From Siphonodentalium dalli (taxonomy: Eukaryota > Mollusca > Scaphopoda > Gadilida > Siphonodentaliidae): DNA of 64,000 nucleotides. The stretch spans positions 150,676,224 through 150,740,223 of the forward strand of contig CP136066.1 of NCBI GenBank assembly GCA_032622095.1, read 5' to 3'. The notes below the pieces were generated by a model. That model saw nothing but the letters and a program-made list of their open reading frames with translations, was not told the DNA's origin and did not search any database. The translations under genes were made by a program, and so were the position numbers. This document shows positions 22,601-33,264 of this stretch, in pieces (position 1 is the first letter of the stretch; every line of letters starts with the position of its first letter).

Positions 22601-25600
22601 ATACACTAGGAGACCTAGAAGTATATACCTTTACAGGACCCAATTCCAGTTAAATATACAAATTTAACCATTAAAAAAACCAAATATCCCCCCTGAATAG
22701 AGCCCAAAATCCCATTCAGGTGCCCAAATATTTTTTTCCCATTGCCTCTATATATTCTAGAGTGAAATGAGGAATAATTTACAGGATGGGTATAGTCTGA
22801 GAGATGGCTGACTCAGAAATATGTTTTCATAGGCACGGGTGCTGTATGGTTTTATCATGGGTGCTGTGGGTGTTGGGCTGTCTCAATACCCTTAAAACCC
22901 ACTGAGGAGCCCAAACTTTGTGCAAACCATTTGCATAGATGCATACCTATCCATAAACAACAAAAGTGTTGGAAGTAGATACATATAATGGGTCATATGG
23001 CCCAATTCAAGTTAAATATACCAATTTAACTTGAATTGTCATGGGTGCTGTGTTGGGCTGTCTCCATACCCTTAAAACACACTAAGGAGCCCAAACTTTT
23101 GCAAATCTTCTTATACTGATGCAGATATTTCCAAAAACACTAGGAGACCTAGAAGTATATACCTTTACAGGACCCAATTCCAGTTAAATATACCAATTTA
23201 ACCATTACAAAAACCAAATATCCCCCCTGAATAGAGCCCAAAATCCCATTCAGGTGCCCAAATATTTTTGTTCCCATTGCCTCTATATATTCTAGAGTGA
23301 AATGTGGAATCATTTACAGAATGGGTATAGTCTGAGAGATGGCTGACTCAGAAATATGTTTTCATAGGCATGGGTGCTGTATGGTTTTATCATGGGTGCT
23401 GTGGGTGTTGGGCTGTCTCAATACCCTTAAAACCCACTGAGGAGCCCAAACTTTGTGCAAACCATTTGCATAGATGCATACCTATCCACAGACAACAAAA
23501 GTGTTGGAAGTAGATACATATAATGGGTCATATGGCCCAATTCAAGTTAAATATACCAATTTAACTTGAATTGTCATGGGTGCTGTGGGTGTTGGGCTGT
23601 CTCCATACCCTTAAAACCCACTAAGGAGCCCAAACTTTTGCAAATCTTCTTATACTGATGCAGATATTTCCAAAAACACTAGGAGACCTAGAAGTATATA
23701 CCTTTACAGGACCCAATTCCAGTTAAATATACCAATTTAACCATTAAAAAAACCAAATATCCCCCCTGAATAGAGCCCAAAATCCCATTCAGGTGCCCAA
23801 ATATGTTTTCCCCATTGCCTCTATATATTCTAGAGTGAAATGTGGAATCATTTACAGAATGGTTATAGTCTGAGAGATGGCTGACTCAGAAATATGTTTT
23901 CATAGGCATGGGTGCTGTATGGTTTTATCATGGGGGCTGTGGGTGTTGGGCTGTCTCAATACCCTTAAAACCCACTGAGGAGCCCAAACTTTGTGCAAAC
24001 AATTTGCATAGATGCATACCTATCCACAAACAACAAAAGTGTTGGAAGTAGATACATATAATGGGTCATATGGCCCAATTCAAGTTAAATATACCAATTT
24101 AACTTGAATTGTCATGGGTGCTGTGGGTGTTGGGCTGTCTCCATACCCTTAAAACCCACTAAGGAGCCCACACTTTTGCAAATCTTCTTATACTGATGCA
24201 GATATTTCCAAAAACACTAGGAGACCTAGAAGTATATACCTTTACAGGACCCAATTCCAGTTAAATATACCAATTTAACCATTAAAAAAACCAAATATCC
24301 CCCCTGAATAGAGCCCAAAATCCCATTCAGGTGCCCAAATATTTTTGTTCCCATTGCCTCTATATATTCTAGAGTGAAATGTGGAATCATTTACAGAATG
24401 GGTATAGTCTGAGAGATGGCTGACTCAGAAATATGTTTTCATAGGCATGGGTGCTGTATGGTTTTATCATGGGTGCTGTGGGTGTTGGGCTGTCTCAATA
24501 CCCTTAAAACCCACTGAGGAGCCCAAACTTTGTGCAAACAATTTGCATAGATGCATACCTATCCACAAACAACAAAAGTGTTGGAAGTAGATACATATAA
24601 TGGGTCATATGGCCCAATTCAAGTTAAATATACCAATTTAACTTGAATTGTCATGGGTGCTGTGGGTGTTGGGCTGTCTCCATACCCTTAAAACCCACTA
24701 AGGAGCCCAAACTTTTGCAAATCTTCTTATACTGATGCAGATATTTCCAAAAACACTAGGAGACCTAAAAGTATATACCTTTACAGGACCCAATTCCAGT
24801 TAAATATACCAATTTAACCATTAAAAAAAACAAATATCCCCCTGAATAGAGCCCAAAATCCCATTCAGGTGCCCAAATATTTTTTTCCCATTGCCTCTAT
24901 ATATTCTAGAGTGAAATGTGGAATCATTTACAGAATGGGTATAGTCTGAGAGATGGCTGACTCAGAAATATGTTTTCATAGGCACGGGTGCTGTATGGTT
25001 TTATCATGGGTGCTGTGGGTGTTGGGCTGTCTCAATACCCTTAAAACCCACTGAGGAGCCCAAACTTTGTGCAAACAATTTGCATAGATGCATACCTATC
25101 CACAAACAACAAAAGTGTTGGAAGTAGATACATATAATGGGTCATATGGCCCAATTCAAGTTAAATATACCAATTTAACTTGAATTGTCATGGGTGCTGT
25201 GGGTGTTGGGCTGTCTCCATACCCTTAAAACCCACTAAGGAGCCCAAACTTTTGCAAATCTTCTTATACTGATGCAGATATTTCCAAAAACACTAGGAGA
25301 CCTAGAAGTATATACCTTTATAGGACCCAATTCCAGTTAAATATACAAATTTAACCATTACAAAAACCAAATATCCCCCCTGAATAGAGCCCAAAATCCC
25401 ATTCAGGTGCCCAAATATTTTTGTTCCCATTGCCTCTATATATTCTAGAGTGAAATGTGGAATCATTTACAGAATGGGTATAGTCTGAGAGATGGCTGAC
25501 TCAGAAATATGTTTTCATAGGCATGGGTGCTGTATGGTTTTATCATGGGTGCTGTGGGTGTTGGGCTGTCTCAATACCCTTAAAACCCACTGAGGAGCCC

Positions 25601-25790
25601 AAACTTTGTGCAAACCATTTGCATAGATGCATACCTATCCACAGACAACAAAAGTGTTGGAAGTAGATACATATAATGGGTCATATGGCCCAATTCAAGT
25701 TAAATATACCAATTTAACCATTAAAAAAAACAAATATCCCCCCTGACTAGAGCCCAAAATCCCATTCAGGTGCCCAAATATTTTTATTAA
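19620..25790 (+). repeat. 538-bp higher-order satellite repeat, about 11 copies
   Basis: The marker GTCATGGGTGCTGTGGGTGT recurs at 19,818, 20,351, 20,890, 21,428, 21,961, 22,500, 23,038, 23,573, 24,111, 24,650 and 25,188, a period of 533-539 bp. Each repeat has two related parts. One is a full monomer of about 354 bp. The other is a monomer of about 184 bp that lacks the CCCCCCTGAATAGAGCCC to TATAGTCTGAGAGATGGC section. The short part ends in a 15-bp inverted repeat. Copies differ at only a few bases. There is no open frame, and nothing shows whether the array is transcribed or centromeric. Confidence 0.97.
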
Positions 25791-26119
25791 TTGCGCTTAA
25801 GCGTAATTGTGACTACTATCTAACCTACCATAAACTATTAGCATGACCTGGTGTATCACCTAGCAACACAAGATGAGCATTGGGCTAATTTTGACCTGTA
25901 CTCAACAGTCAAACTGTGAGTATGTGTTCAACAAGGAGAATCCCCTAATTACATATTATCAGCATCCCTCTATCCAAAGAATTGATGTCGGCTTCCCGGA
26001 ACTCTAGTAATGTTTTGTTTGATGTTTTGAATGTATTTTTGCACAGATTTTAGCCTTTACTATGGTAATATCCTATACATGCATGCGGTGTCACTGCATG
26101 AGGGCTTTCTTACCTCATA
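25791..26119. other. Unique-looking spacer next to the satellite
   Basis: Begins with the near-palindrome AATTGCGCTTAAGCGTAATT. A segment with ATTATCAGCATCCCT is repeated directly at 26,378-26,393, as is the CATGAGGGCTTTCTTACCTC-like stretch near 26,530, which suggests a local duplication of about 430 bp. Confidence 0.5.
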
Positions 26120-26329
26120 CAGTAATGCTCTATTTAATCGACTTCTTAACCACAGCAGAATTATGGGTAACTTTTCAGGATTTAGTCGGAAATATGGCTT
26201 GTTACCATTCATCGAAAAGCTCTCGAGAGCTTTCCGATGAATGGCAACAAGCCATATTTCCGACTAAATCCTGAAAAGTTATCCATAATTCTGCTGTGGT
26301 TAAGGAGTCGATTAATTAGAGCATTACTG
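26120..26329. mobile_element. TA-flanked palindromic MITE, copy 1 (210 bp)
   Basis: Almost perfect palindrome with ends CAGTAATGCTCTA... and ...TAGAGCATTACTG, and TA on each side. The two arms meet at AGCTCTCGAGAGCT. A TA target and short CAGT-type ends fit Tc1/mariner-type mobilisation. Further copies lie at 33,046-33,176, 41,884-42,099 and 53,311-53,462. Confidence 0.93.
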
Positions 26330-26979
26330 TATGGTTTACTTATTGACTTAAATCAGGGGGAAAAAACCCTATTTTCATATTATCAGCATCCCTGTCCAAA
26401 AAAATGGTGTGTAATTACTGGAGCTTTGGTGTCTCAGTCCTGAAGCTCTAGTTTTTCTTATTAAATCAGCAGCTCTTGCACAAATCTATAGCATTTCCAT
26501 GATCATATAGTGTGAATGTGGTGTCAACGAGGGCTTGCTTCCCTCATATGGTGTGCCTGTATACTCGAAAATTGAAGAAAATCAATGTCGCCCCGACTAA
26601 TACAGAAAGTAATGCTATTGCAAGTAGCCCCAACTAATATATACCGAAGATAATATAATGCTATCACGAATCGCTCCAACTAAAACAGAAGGTGATACTA
26701 TTGTGAGTCAGCCATTTTGATAAAGAAGTTGGGCTAGCTCCCTACCCATCCAAGCCAATGAAACCAAGAAGTGACATGTCAATAGGAGTTAATGCTAAGT
26801 TATGGAGAAACCTATTTATTCACCAGGGGTGTTTTGTTACATATAACCACGAATTGCGCTTAAGCGTAATTATTTGCGCTTTAGCGCAATTAATTATTAA
26901 ATGTGAATTTGGCCTCCCATACAAATTGGAGTTAAATGAATGATACTAATTTTAATATTTAAAAAAAAACATATAGTTG
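26330..26979. other. Spacer with repeated AATTGCGCTTAAGCG motif
   Basis: Holds the second half of the local duplication, and at 26,852-26,895 a second AATTGCGCTTAAGCGTAATT followed by TTGCGCTTTAGCGCAATTAA. No gene seen. Confidence 0.45.
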
Positions 26980-27070
26980 CCTTAGGCTACACTGAGCCCA
27001 AAATCGCTTCTAATGAGTTATATGTGCCCAAGTCATAAGTATAGGTCCCAAGTGAACCAGTTTTCAACAT
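26980..27070 (+). repeat. Isolated diverged satellite monomer fragment
   Basis: GAGCCCAAAATCGCTTCT followed by GTGCCCAAGTCAT matches the GAGCCCAAAATCCCATTC and GGTGCCCAAATAT blocks of the array. The satellite therefore once reached about 1.2 kb further right. Confidence 0.6.
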
Positions 27071-28802
27071 ATGTAATATATCACACAATTAAACCCCCCC
27101 CCCCCCCCTGCCAACTGTGACTATAAACATGGCCTAAACGAAGATATATATCTGGTAATTGTTTGTATTATTTTGATTGCAACTGTACTACTCATAGGCG
27201 TTATCATTGCATTCGTAGTAAAATATCATGTCAGGTCTCATATTGCGCATGTGCTAGCGGATGTTTACATTGTGTGTTTATATTATTTGTTATGGGTGGG
27301 TGGTTGGTCTCCCGTCTGGAGCATTCCCTATTAGGCTCTTTCCATCAATGTATCACATTATTATAATCAAAAAATTTGAAAAATGATCAAGGAAAATGTG
27401 GGTTGATACAAAAATCGGACTTGGCACTGAAAGGGTTAAGATGAACATTCGTAGCTCGAAAGTACTCCCAGTGGTGAATCTCCATACCAACTTTCAATCA
27501 GAGCCAATACACCACGGTTGAGATATCTGCATGAATGGACAGAAAACCATTATTTCCAGATAAACAAAGTTAAACTTGAATTATAATTGCGATCAATTTT
27601 AGTAAATTTATATCAATCATGAGCTGAAAAATAATACAACATATTCGCAAAATTGTGACGTGATAATACAGGTTATTCTATAAGTCTACAATTAAGGGGG
27701 TTTTGGATGCCATGATAAACTTCATTTGATATTAGTCTTACAGAAATTAAATTCTTCCAAAATGCTAATCAGGCTATGCAAACTACATCAAATTGAACGC
27801 GGATTGTGTCTACAAGAAGCTGGGAAGAACAAAATAGGGTCCTGCGAATATTTGGTTTCCATTCAAACGAAATTCACAATAATATTCACGAATCCAACAA
27901 AATCAAAGATCGAGCAAGGCAAGAAAGTCTAACTATTTAGGGATATTTTTTTTTGCACGAGGCAAAGTTGGTACCTCGAGCGCTATCGAACATCTTCAAT
28001 ATAAAGTACAAGCTGGAGAAATTCCAGGAGCTCCACTTATGGATGACGTTAGCACTGATCTATCATTGTCTGAGAAGATAGGCGTGTAGATGTGATGCAT
28101 GTAATATACATTTACTCGGTAATACACACAATACGACAGCTATGCATGTCTTATTCTTTAATTTTCAAACTACTTGATCTAAAAATAGAGTTGTTTGGGG
28201 TTCTGTGATGCAGAATGAGTTTTCCGAGTGCAATGTTGCCTCTCCCATTCACACAACTACATGTTGTCACAACCTTTGGTATATTCAAACATTATCAAAC
28301 CAAAATTTAATAACAGAATTTGAATCAAATATTGGAACCGAATCAAATATAATGAATCGAACATCGAATATTCGCAGAACCCAATAACACCGGGTCAAAT
28401 ATTTCTTGTAGACAATATCCAGGTTTTTTGAGGTGTCGTTTGACAATGTGCTAATGATTTTAAAATGACTTGACTATTCTTAGTGATTACAACTAAAATA
28501 AACATTTACAAACAGACAGAAGTTACAAGGAATATGAGAATGTGCACAGAAAGACTAGGAATAGAAATAATCAAAGAATACTAATAAAAAAAAAACAACT
28601 AATATTAATAATAGCATCCTAAATAATAATAGCACCATATTTTGCCATAGAAGAAACCCCTAGTTTCCTTTTGCCTTCATTTTTCTGTCATGTCCTTTGG
28701 AATTTGTCAGCATATAGTCATTTACAATGTCTAAACACAAGCCTTTTTAACTTATATGTTAAGACTGCTATATTTGCATTTCATCAACGTTTTCAAAAAC
28801 AT
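27071..28802. other. Intergenic sequence without recognisable gene
   Basis: Contains a poly-C run at 27,091-27,108 and a piece resembling the degenerate tandem repeats near 27,460-27,570. Short open frames on the plus strand show no domain. Nothing else supported. Confidence 0.45.
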
Positions 28803-28806
28803 TTAA

Positions 28807-29279
28807 AGGTACTCAATCCGATAAAACTCCTCTCAATTACTAGTTCAATGGCTTCGGGGGTCAAAAATATTTGATTCGAGTCGAGGAAGTCACCCATCAA
28901 AGCTCAGATTTGTTAGATATCGATTTTAGAAATCTATTATTTTTCATTATCGGGAATTCTTTCTGGCCCAGAAGACAGTCAAAATTTCGTTATTATTACC
29001 ACTTGATTATAGAGTTATCCATCCTTGTCTGTTTGAATAGAGTTTTGGCGTAAAATCTCGAGCAGGTTGCCAAATTGACGGCAGTTATTAGTACTCATCT
29101 CGAGCAATTAACAAATTTCAAAAATCAATATCTAATAACTCTGAGCTTTGTTTGATGGGTTCCTCGACTCGAATCAAATATTTTTTACCCCCAAAGAAAT
29201 AGTAATATAGGACCCTCTGATCGGATTGTTGTTGTTGGAATCTGTTGAGATGGGGACCCTCTTTACGGATTGAGTACCT
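28807..29279. mobile_element. TTAA-flanked MITE, copy 2 (473 bp)
   Basis: Near-identical to 1,868-2,346, with TTAA at 28,803-28,806 and 29,280-29,283. It differs by a few substitutions and by loss of CCAAAG near 29,193. The near-identity of copies 27 kb apart indicates recent transposition. Confidence 0.92.
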
Positions 29280-29283
29280 TTAA

Positions 29284-29962
29284 TACAATGTTATAAGTTT
29301 GCAGAATTTTCCTCTTTATGTGTCAAGATTCCCCTGAATTCAAATAATCCATTAAAGAAGGAGCTCCATCTCTACTCTAGTGTTCAAAATAAACGTACAT
29401 GCACATTTATTAATATATTTCACCGAAAATTTCCATCATGTGCATTGCTTATTTGGGTTTGCATGTTTATTTTATTGATTGGCTCCCTCCGCCAGAGTAT
29501 CTTCTGTTTTAAAAAAAATCGCAGGGGGGTGTTTCTTATTTCTCTGTTGTTGCCATCTGTATATGTTTAGATGCCAGGTGTACATAATCAATCACAATTT
29601 GTACGACTAGTATTGATACTACATTTACACAACATGCAAAATCACTTATATTATGTTTCAGAAGCGCGTAATTGTAAGTATTTGTACTTGCTAGAATTAG
29701 ATGTTTTATAATATATCACCGCAAAAATATACATTAAATTGTCCAGGTTGGGTTAGAGTATATCAGGTTTGATTTATTTTTACCATGGTTAGAGTGCAGG
29801 ATTTTATTTCTAGTATAACTCTGTCAGGTTTTGTTACGTTTTGACAACTGTTCGGAAGAGGGACACCGAAAGAGACATAACAGAAATAATCTCACAAACT
29901 AGATAGGATCCACCCTTGTAGAAACACAGGTGTTTGATTTTGCACATTTCGGTCAATTTCTC
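29284..29962. other. Unassigned AT-rich sequence
   Basis: Part of it (TGCACATTTATTAATAT, TTTGGGTTTGCATGTTTATT) recurs near 30,605 and 55,205-55,245, which suggests a dispersed repeat. No coding evidence. Confidence 0.45.
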
Positions 29963-29964
29963 TA

Positions 29965-30548
29965 CCTTACTCGTATTTAAATTCACGCAGTACTATTTAT
30001 CGCTCAGTTTGGAAAATTCATGTTTCAGTTTTTATTTATTCCTGAAGATAAATGTGTATATCAAAGCTCGTCTTGCAGAGTACAACTGCGTAATAATTTT
30101 GTTGTGAAGTAAAAACACAACCACTTATCTGTATAGGTTGTTGACTTTAGAAAACAAATCCATTCTTGCATGGTTTCGAGTATTTTAAATGTATAACTAA
30201 ATGTATAACAAAAATGACTGTTTGACCAGGGTTGTGAATACGGAGAATTGCTTTCGTGCACATTCAGTCTGGAATAGGTGTATTTTTTAGAAGCATTTCA
30301 ACATCAAAGACCTAACCACGATTTAAAATGCTTTACACAACATTACATGCAAATAAGATTAATGGTGTTGATATTGATAGGTTGCCCATATGTAAAAATA
30401 CGTATTTATTATTTGTATAAAATACCCTCTTATTTTCCCTATTGTTTGGTATAAACGTATGAGTCGTACTATTTTTCGCTCAGTTTTAAATTCACAAACC
30501 AATTGGTGTGCGAAAAATAGTACTGTGCGAATTTAAATACAAGTAAGG
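29965..30548. mobile_element. MITE with 42-bp terminal inverted repeats
   Basis: The left end CCTTACTCGTATTTAAATTC matches the complement of the right end near 30,548, with TA on each side. The inner arms contain GTACTATTT and CGC. No open frame inside. Confidence 0.75.
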
Positions 30549-30550
30549 TA

Positions 30551-31324
30551 TCCCATAATTATAAATGTCAACAGTTATAATGGTCTCAAATTCATGCGCC
30601 TACCCTGCACATTTATTTTGGTCTGCATATTTATTTGGAACACTTAAGAGTCAGAGGAGATATCACCATCTAACAACATAGCTTCCCTGTGAACAGAATA
30701 TATAGGCAAAAGGAAAAACAGGACATGAATAATCAAAGCCAATTGATCTGATTCACTAACAATATAACAAGTCAGACTGGACAAGAACCTCAACTTCACT
30801 CAATTAAACTGAATAATTTTTTTTCAAAAGGGCAACTGTCATACAATAATTTGGGCCAAAATAAATTGATGACTTTTTTGTTTTGCAGGCGAATTTTTTT
30901 AAACAAAAGCACTACCACAATAGAATAATATGCCCATTAGCTTGTATCAAATTGAATTTCATAAAGATTCCATTCCATAACTTGGGTGTTATTAGTCGAT
31001 AACCAATAATATTTAAAATCTAAGACGAAAAGGGCCCATAAGAGAATCATTTGGACAAATCCCTCATTAGAGCTTGTATCTTGAACCAATTCAGCCATGC
31101 AACACGTTAATGTTGATAAACCAACCGTAACTACATTTATCAACAGTAAACCAAGAAAATCTAAATTTCGAAGTAAAAAAATGTCGGCAACTGGTAGATA
31201 TGGGTGGAAAGAAGTCATGAAACCCAAGATCAGATTTTATGGTTGTAAACCTGCATACCAAACAAATCCATCATACAAGAAAAGAGGGCAGCATTCTTCC
31301 ATGAGCAGAGTTCAAGTCTTGAGT
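30551..31324. other. Unassigned; overlapping ORFs on both strands
   Basis: Open frames of 84-96 codons overlap at 30,937-31,351 on opposite strands. Neither has recognisable motifs, splice context or repeat homology, so no gene is called. Confidence 0.4.
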
Positions 31325-31585
31325 TTAGTGTGCCTGTCATTTGCAGAATGATATCCCCAGAGGGTGAACTTGGTGACGCTATCCTGCATAGCGGGCTAGC
31401 ATCACCAAATTCACCCTCTGGGGACCTCATTCTGTATGGCCTCATCTGCTATGGGAGACATAGACTCAGATTGAAGTTCCCAAATGGTAAATATTGTGAT
31501 GTACACCCATTGGGAACCTCGATTATGCAATGTGTCATCTGCCAATTTGGGGATATAGAGAAACTAAACTAAAAAAGAAATAGAA
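31325..31585. repeat. Dispersed inverted-repeat element, CTCTGGGGACC family
   Basis: Two arms meet at 31,386-31,395: CCCCAGAGGGTGAACTTGGT and ACCAAATTCACCCTCTGGGG. A tail (TGCTATGGGAGACATAGACT to GGGGATATAGAGAAACTAAA) also occurs inverted at 53,160-53,310. Confidence 0.75.
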
Positions 31586-31639
31586 TCTATGTGAAGAAGA
31601 TTTTATAGAAATTTAATAATAAAGAAACTTTCCCCGAGA

Positions 31640-31690
31640 AGATGAGGCCTAAGCAGAATGAGGTCCCCAGAGGGTGACAGACATGCTATA
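31640..31690. repeat. Half of a CTCTGGGGACC-family arm
   Basis: GCAGAATGAGGTCCCCAGAG alone, without the opposite arm. Confidence 0.6.
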
Positions 31691-31753
31691 ATCAGGCATG
31701 GCAGAGTTGAGAATCTTTTATAGAGTTTGGGGTAAGGTAAGGATATGTTTTAA

Positions 31754-31922
31754 CCCTCTGAAGTTTCTATACTAAAAATTCATTGATAAGTAGTTGTCCC
31801 TTAGGAAATGTTCAGATAATAAGTTAAAGGTCATCTGTTGAACTTATTATCTGAATATTTCCCTCCAATAAATATGCCTCCTTCTGTGCTTGTATTATCT
31901 ATTGTCTTTAGTATAGAAAGTG
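31754..31922. mobile_element. TTAA-flanked MITE with TATACTAAA ends (169 bp)
   Basis: TTAA at 31,750-31,753 and 31,923-31,926. The left end reads TTTCTATACTAAA and the right end TTTAGTATAGAAAG. Pieces of the same family (CTTAGGAAATGTTCAGATAA) occur near 7,951-8,020, 32,510-32,610 and 45,680. Confidence 0.75.
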
Positions 31923-32173
31923 TTAATAGAACCGAAGGGTTGAGTGAATTGTGATTACACCATCTGCAAAGAGCCCGACAAAAGATATGCCATCCAGGCC
32001 TCAAGATTCGACGAGAATCACCGAATCGATTCCCGTAATGATTCTCACAAAACTTTACAATTTTCAGTGCTTTATGACTAACATGATTCAGCATTTGATT
32101 CTCGTAAAATTAAATGTATTTTGAGTCCTGCCATCAGATGTCGGTAGCCTGTGTAATTTACACATGGTTAACC

Positions 32174-32311
32174 AGCCTGAATTTAGTGTGTCTGACATTT
32201 GCAGAATGAGGTCCCCAGAGGGTGAATTTAGTGATGCTATCCCACAATTCAAACCAAATTCACCCTCTGGGGACCTCATTCAGCAAATGATAGACACACT
32301 AATTCAGGCTT
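32174..32311. mobile_element. Palindromic CTCTGGGGACC-family MITE (138 bp)
   Basis: Arms of about 58 bp, AGCCTGAATTTAGTGTGTCT to CAGAGGGTGAATTT, pair with AAATTCACCCTCTGGGGACC to AATTCAGGCT around a short loop. This is the clearest full copy of the family. Confidence 0.8.
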
Positions 32312-32786
32312 GATGGTTATATGCAAGATATACACAAGCGAAAAAGCTCCATATTTTGTGTCGACAAGCCATGTACTGTGTATTTTGATATCGCCTTTTG
32401 GATGATTGTACACTTGTATTGTGTGACATGGTCTATTATTCATCAGGAGGGATGTTTAGGAAAGATTAGCAGACAACAGATAATAGAAATTTCAGAAGGA
32501 ATTATATTAACTGGTGGGAAATGTTCAGATCATAAGTTCAACAATCGACCTATCTGAAATTTCCTAAGGGATAACTACTCGTCAATGAGTATTTAGTAAA
32601 GAAAAGGTTAAAGTGATGTGAAACACTCCAGTAGGGTGATCAAATTGAAATGGAGATTAATCTTTCTCAAAGTAGTATTTTTTACAAATATTATATCCAA
32701 ATTGACAACAAACACTGTTATTCTTATACAATAATTAAATACAGTGATTCTAAACGGAAAAATCGTTTTCGTTAGCTTATCGCAGA

Positions 32787-32985
32787 TAGTAGCGTCCCGA
32801 ATCGAGAAGTAAATATTTACAGTTGCGCGTAGTTCAGACAATGTTTTCTATGGAGTGGTAAGGTCGATTTGTTTGAAATTTTCCGCTATGTTACTAGAAT
32901 ACTATATTCCACAAGTTGGCGTAGCACCTGAATACTAACTTATTAGTTTCACGCACCCGAATAAGTACATAATATGTCTTTAAAC
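32787..32985. repeat. Dispersed repeat shared with 4,213-4,385
   Basis: Contains AGAAGTAAATATTTACAGTT, CGTAGTTCAGACAATG, GCGTAGCACCTGAATACTAA and AATATGTCTTTAAA. This is the longest of three copies. Confidence 0.7.
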
Positions 32986-33045
32986 TAAATGTGATGCATC
33001 AGACCAACTAGCTTTGAAATTATGTGATAACATGAAGTGAATTTA

Positions 33046-33176
33046 CAGTAATGCCCTAAGTAATCGACCCCGAGAGCTTTCCGATGAATGGCAACAAGCC
33101 ATATTTCCGACTAAATCCTGAAAAGTTACCCATAATTCTGCTGTGGTTAAGGGGTCGATTACTTAGGGCATTACTG
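33046..33176. mobile_element. TA-flanked MITE, internally deleted, at the KNSTRN-like stop codon
   Basis: Ends CAGTAATGCCCTAAGTAATC and complement, TA on each side (33,044-33,045 and 33,177-33,178). Most of one arm is missing. Its edge is four bases from the TGA at 33,181-33,183, so it forms the start of the gene's 3' untranslated region. Confidence 0.9.
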
Positions 33177-33180
33177 TAGT

Positions 33181-33264
33181 TCAATGAGCTGGGAGTGTAG
33201 CAGGTTTCTTTCCATGACTGGAGTTCTTCTTGACACCTCTGTTTTTCAAGTCTTCCTTCAGTGA
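33181..33264 (-). CDS. KNSTRN: KNSTRN-like exon 8 (residues 188-214 and stop)
   Basis: Acceptor TCTGCCTTTTCAG. Encodes SLKEDLKNRGVKKNSS and a basic tail, then TGA. It is separated from exon 7 by about 6 kb of repeats. Confidence 0.8.
   Translation of the reverse strand, partial: SLKEDLKNRGVKKNSSHGKKPATLPAH

Noticed and set aside
17846-25790. Calling the satellite a centromere
   Set aside because: Higher-order structure alone does not show this. The array here is only 8 kb and no chromatin evidence exists.
26237-26443. Open frames beginning MNGNKPYFRLNPEK at several places
   Set aside because: They come from the arms of the TA-flanked palindromic MITE in all four copies, with no conserved continuation.
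30937-31351. Overlapping open frames on opposite strands, one with hydrophobic stretches
   Set aside because: No splice signals, motifs or homologous copy. Hydrophobic residues are expected from T-rich codons.
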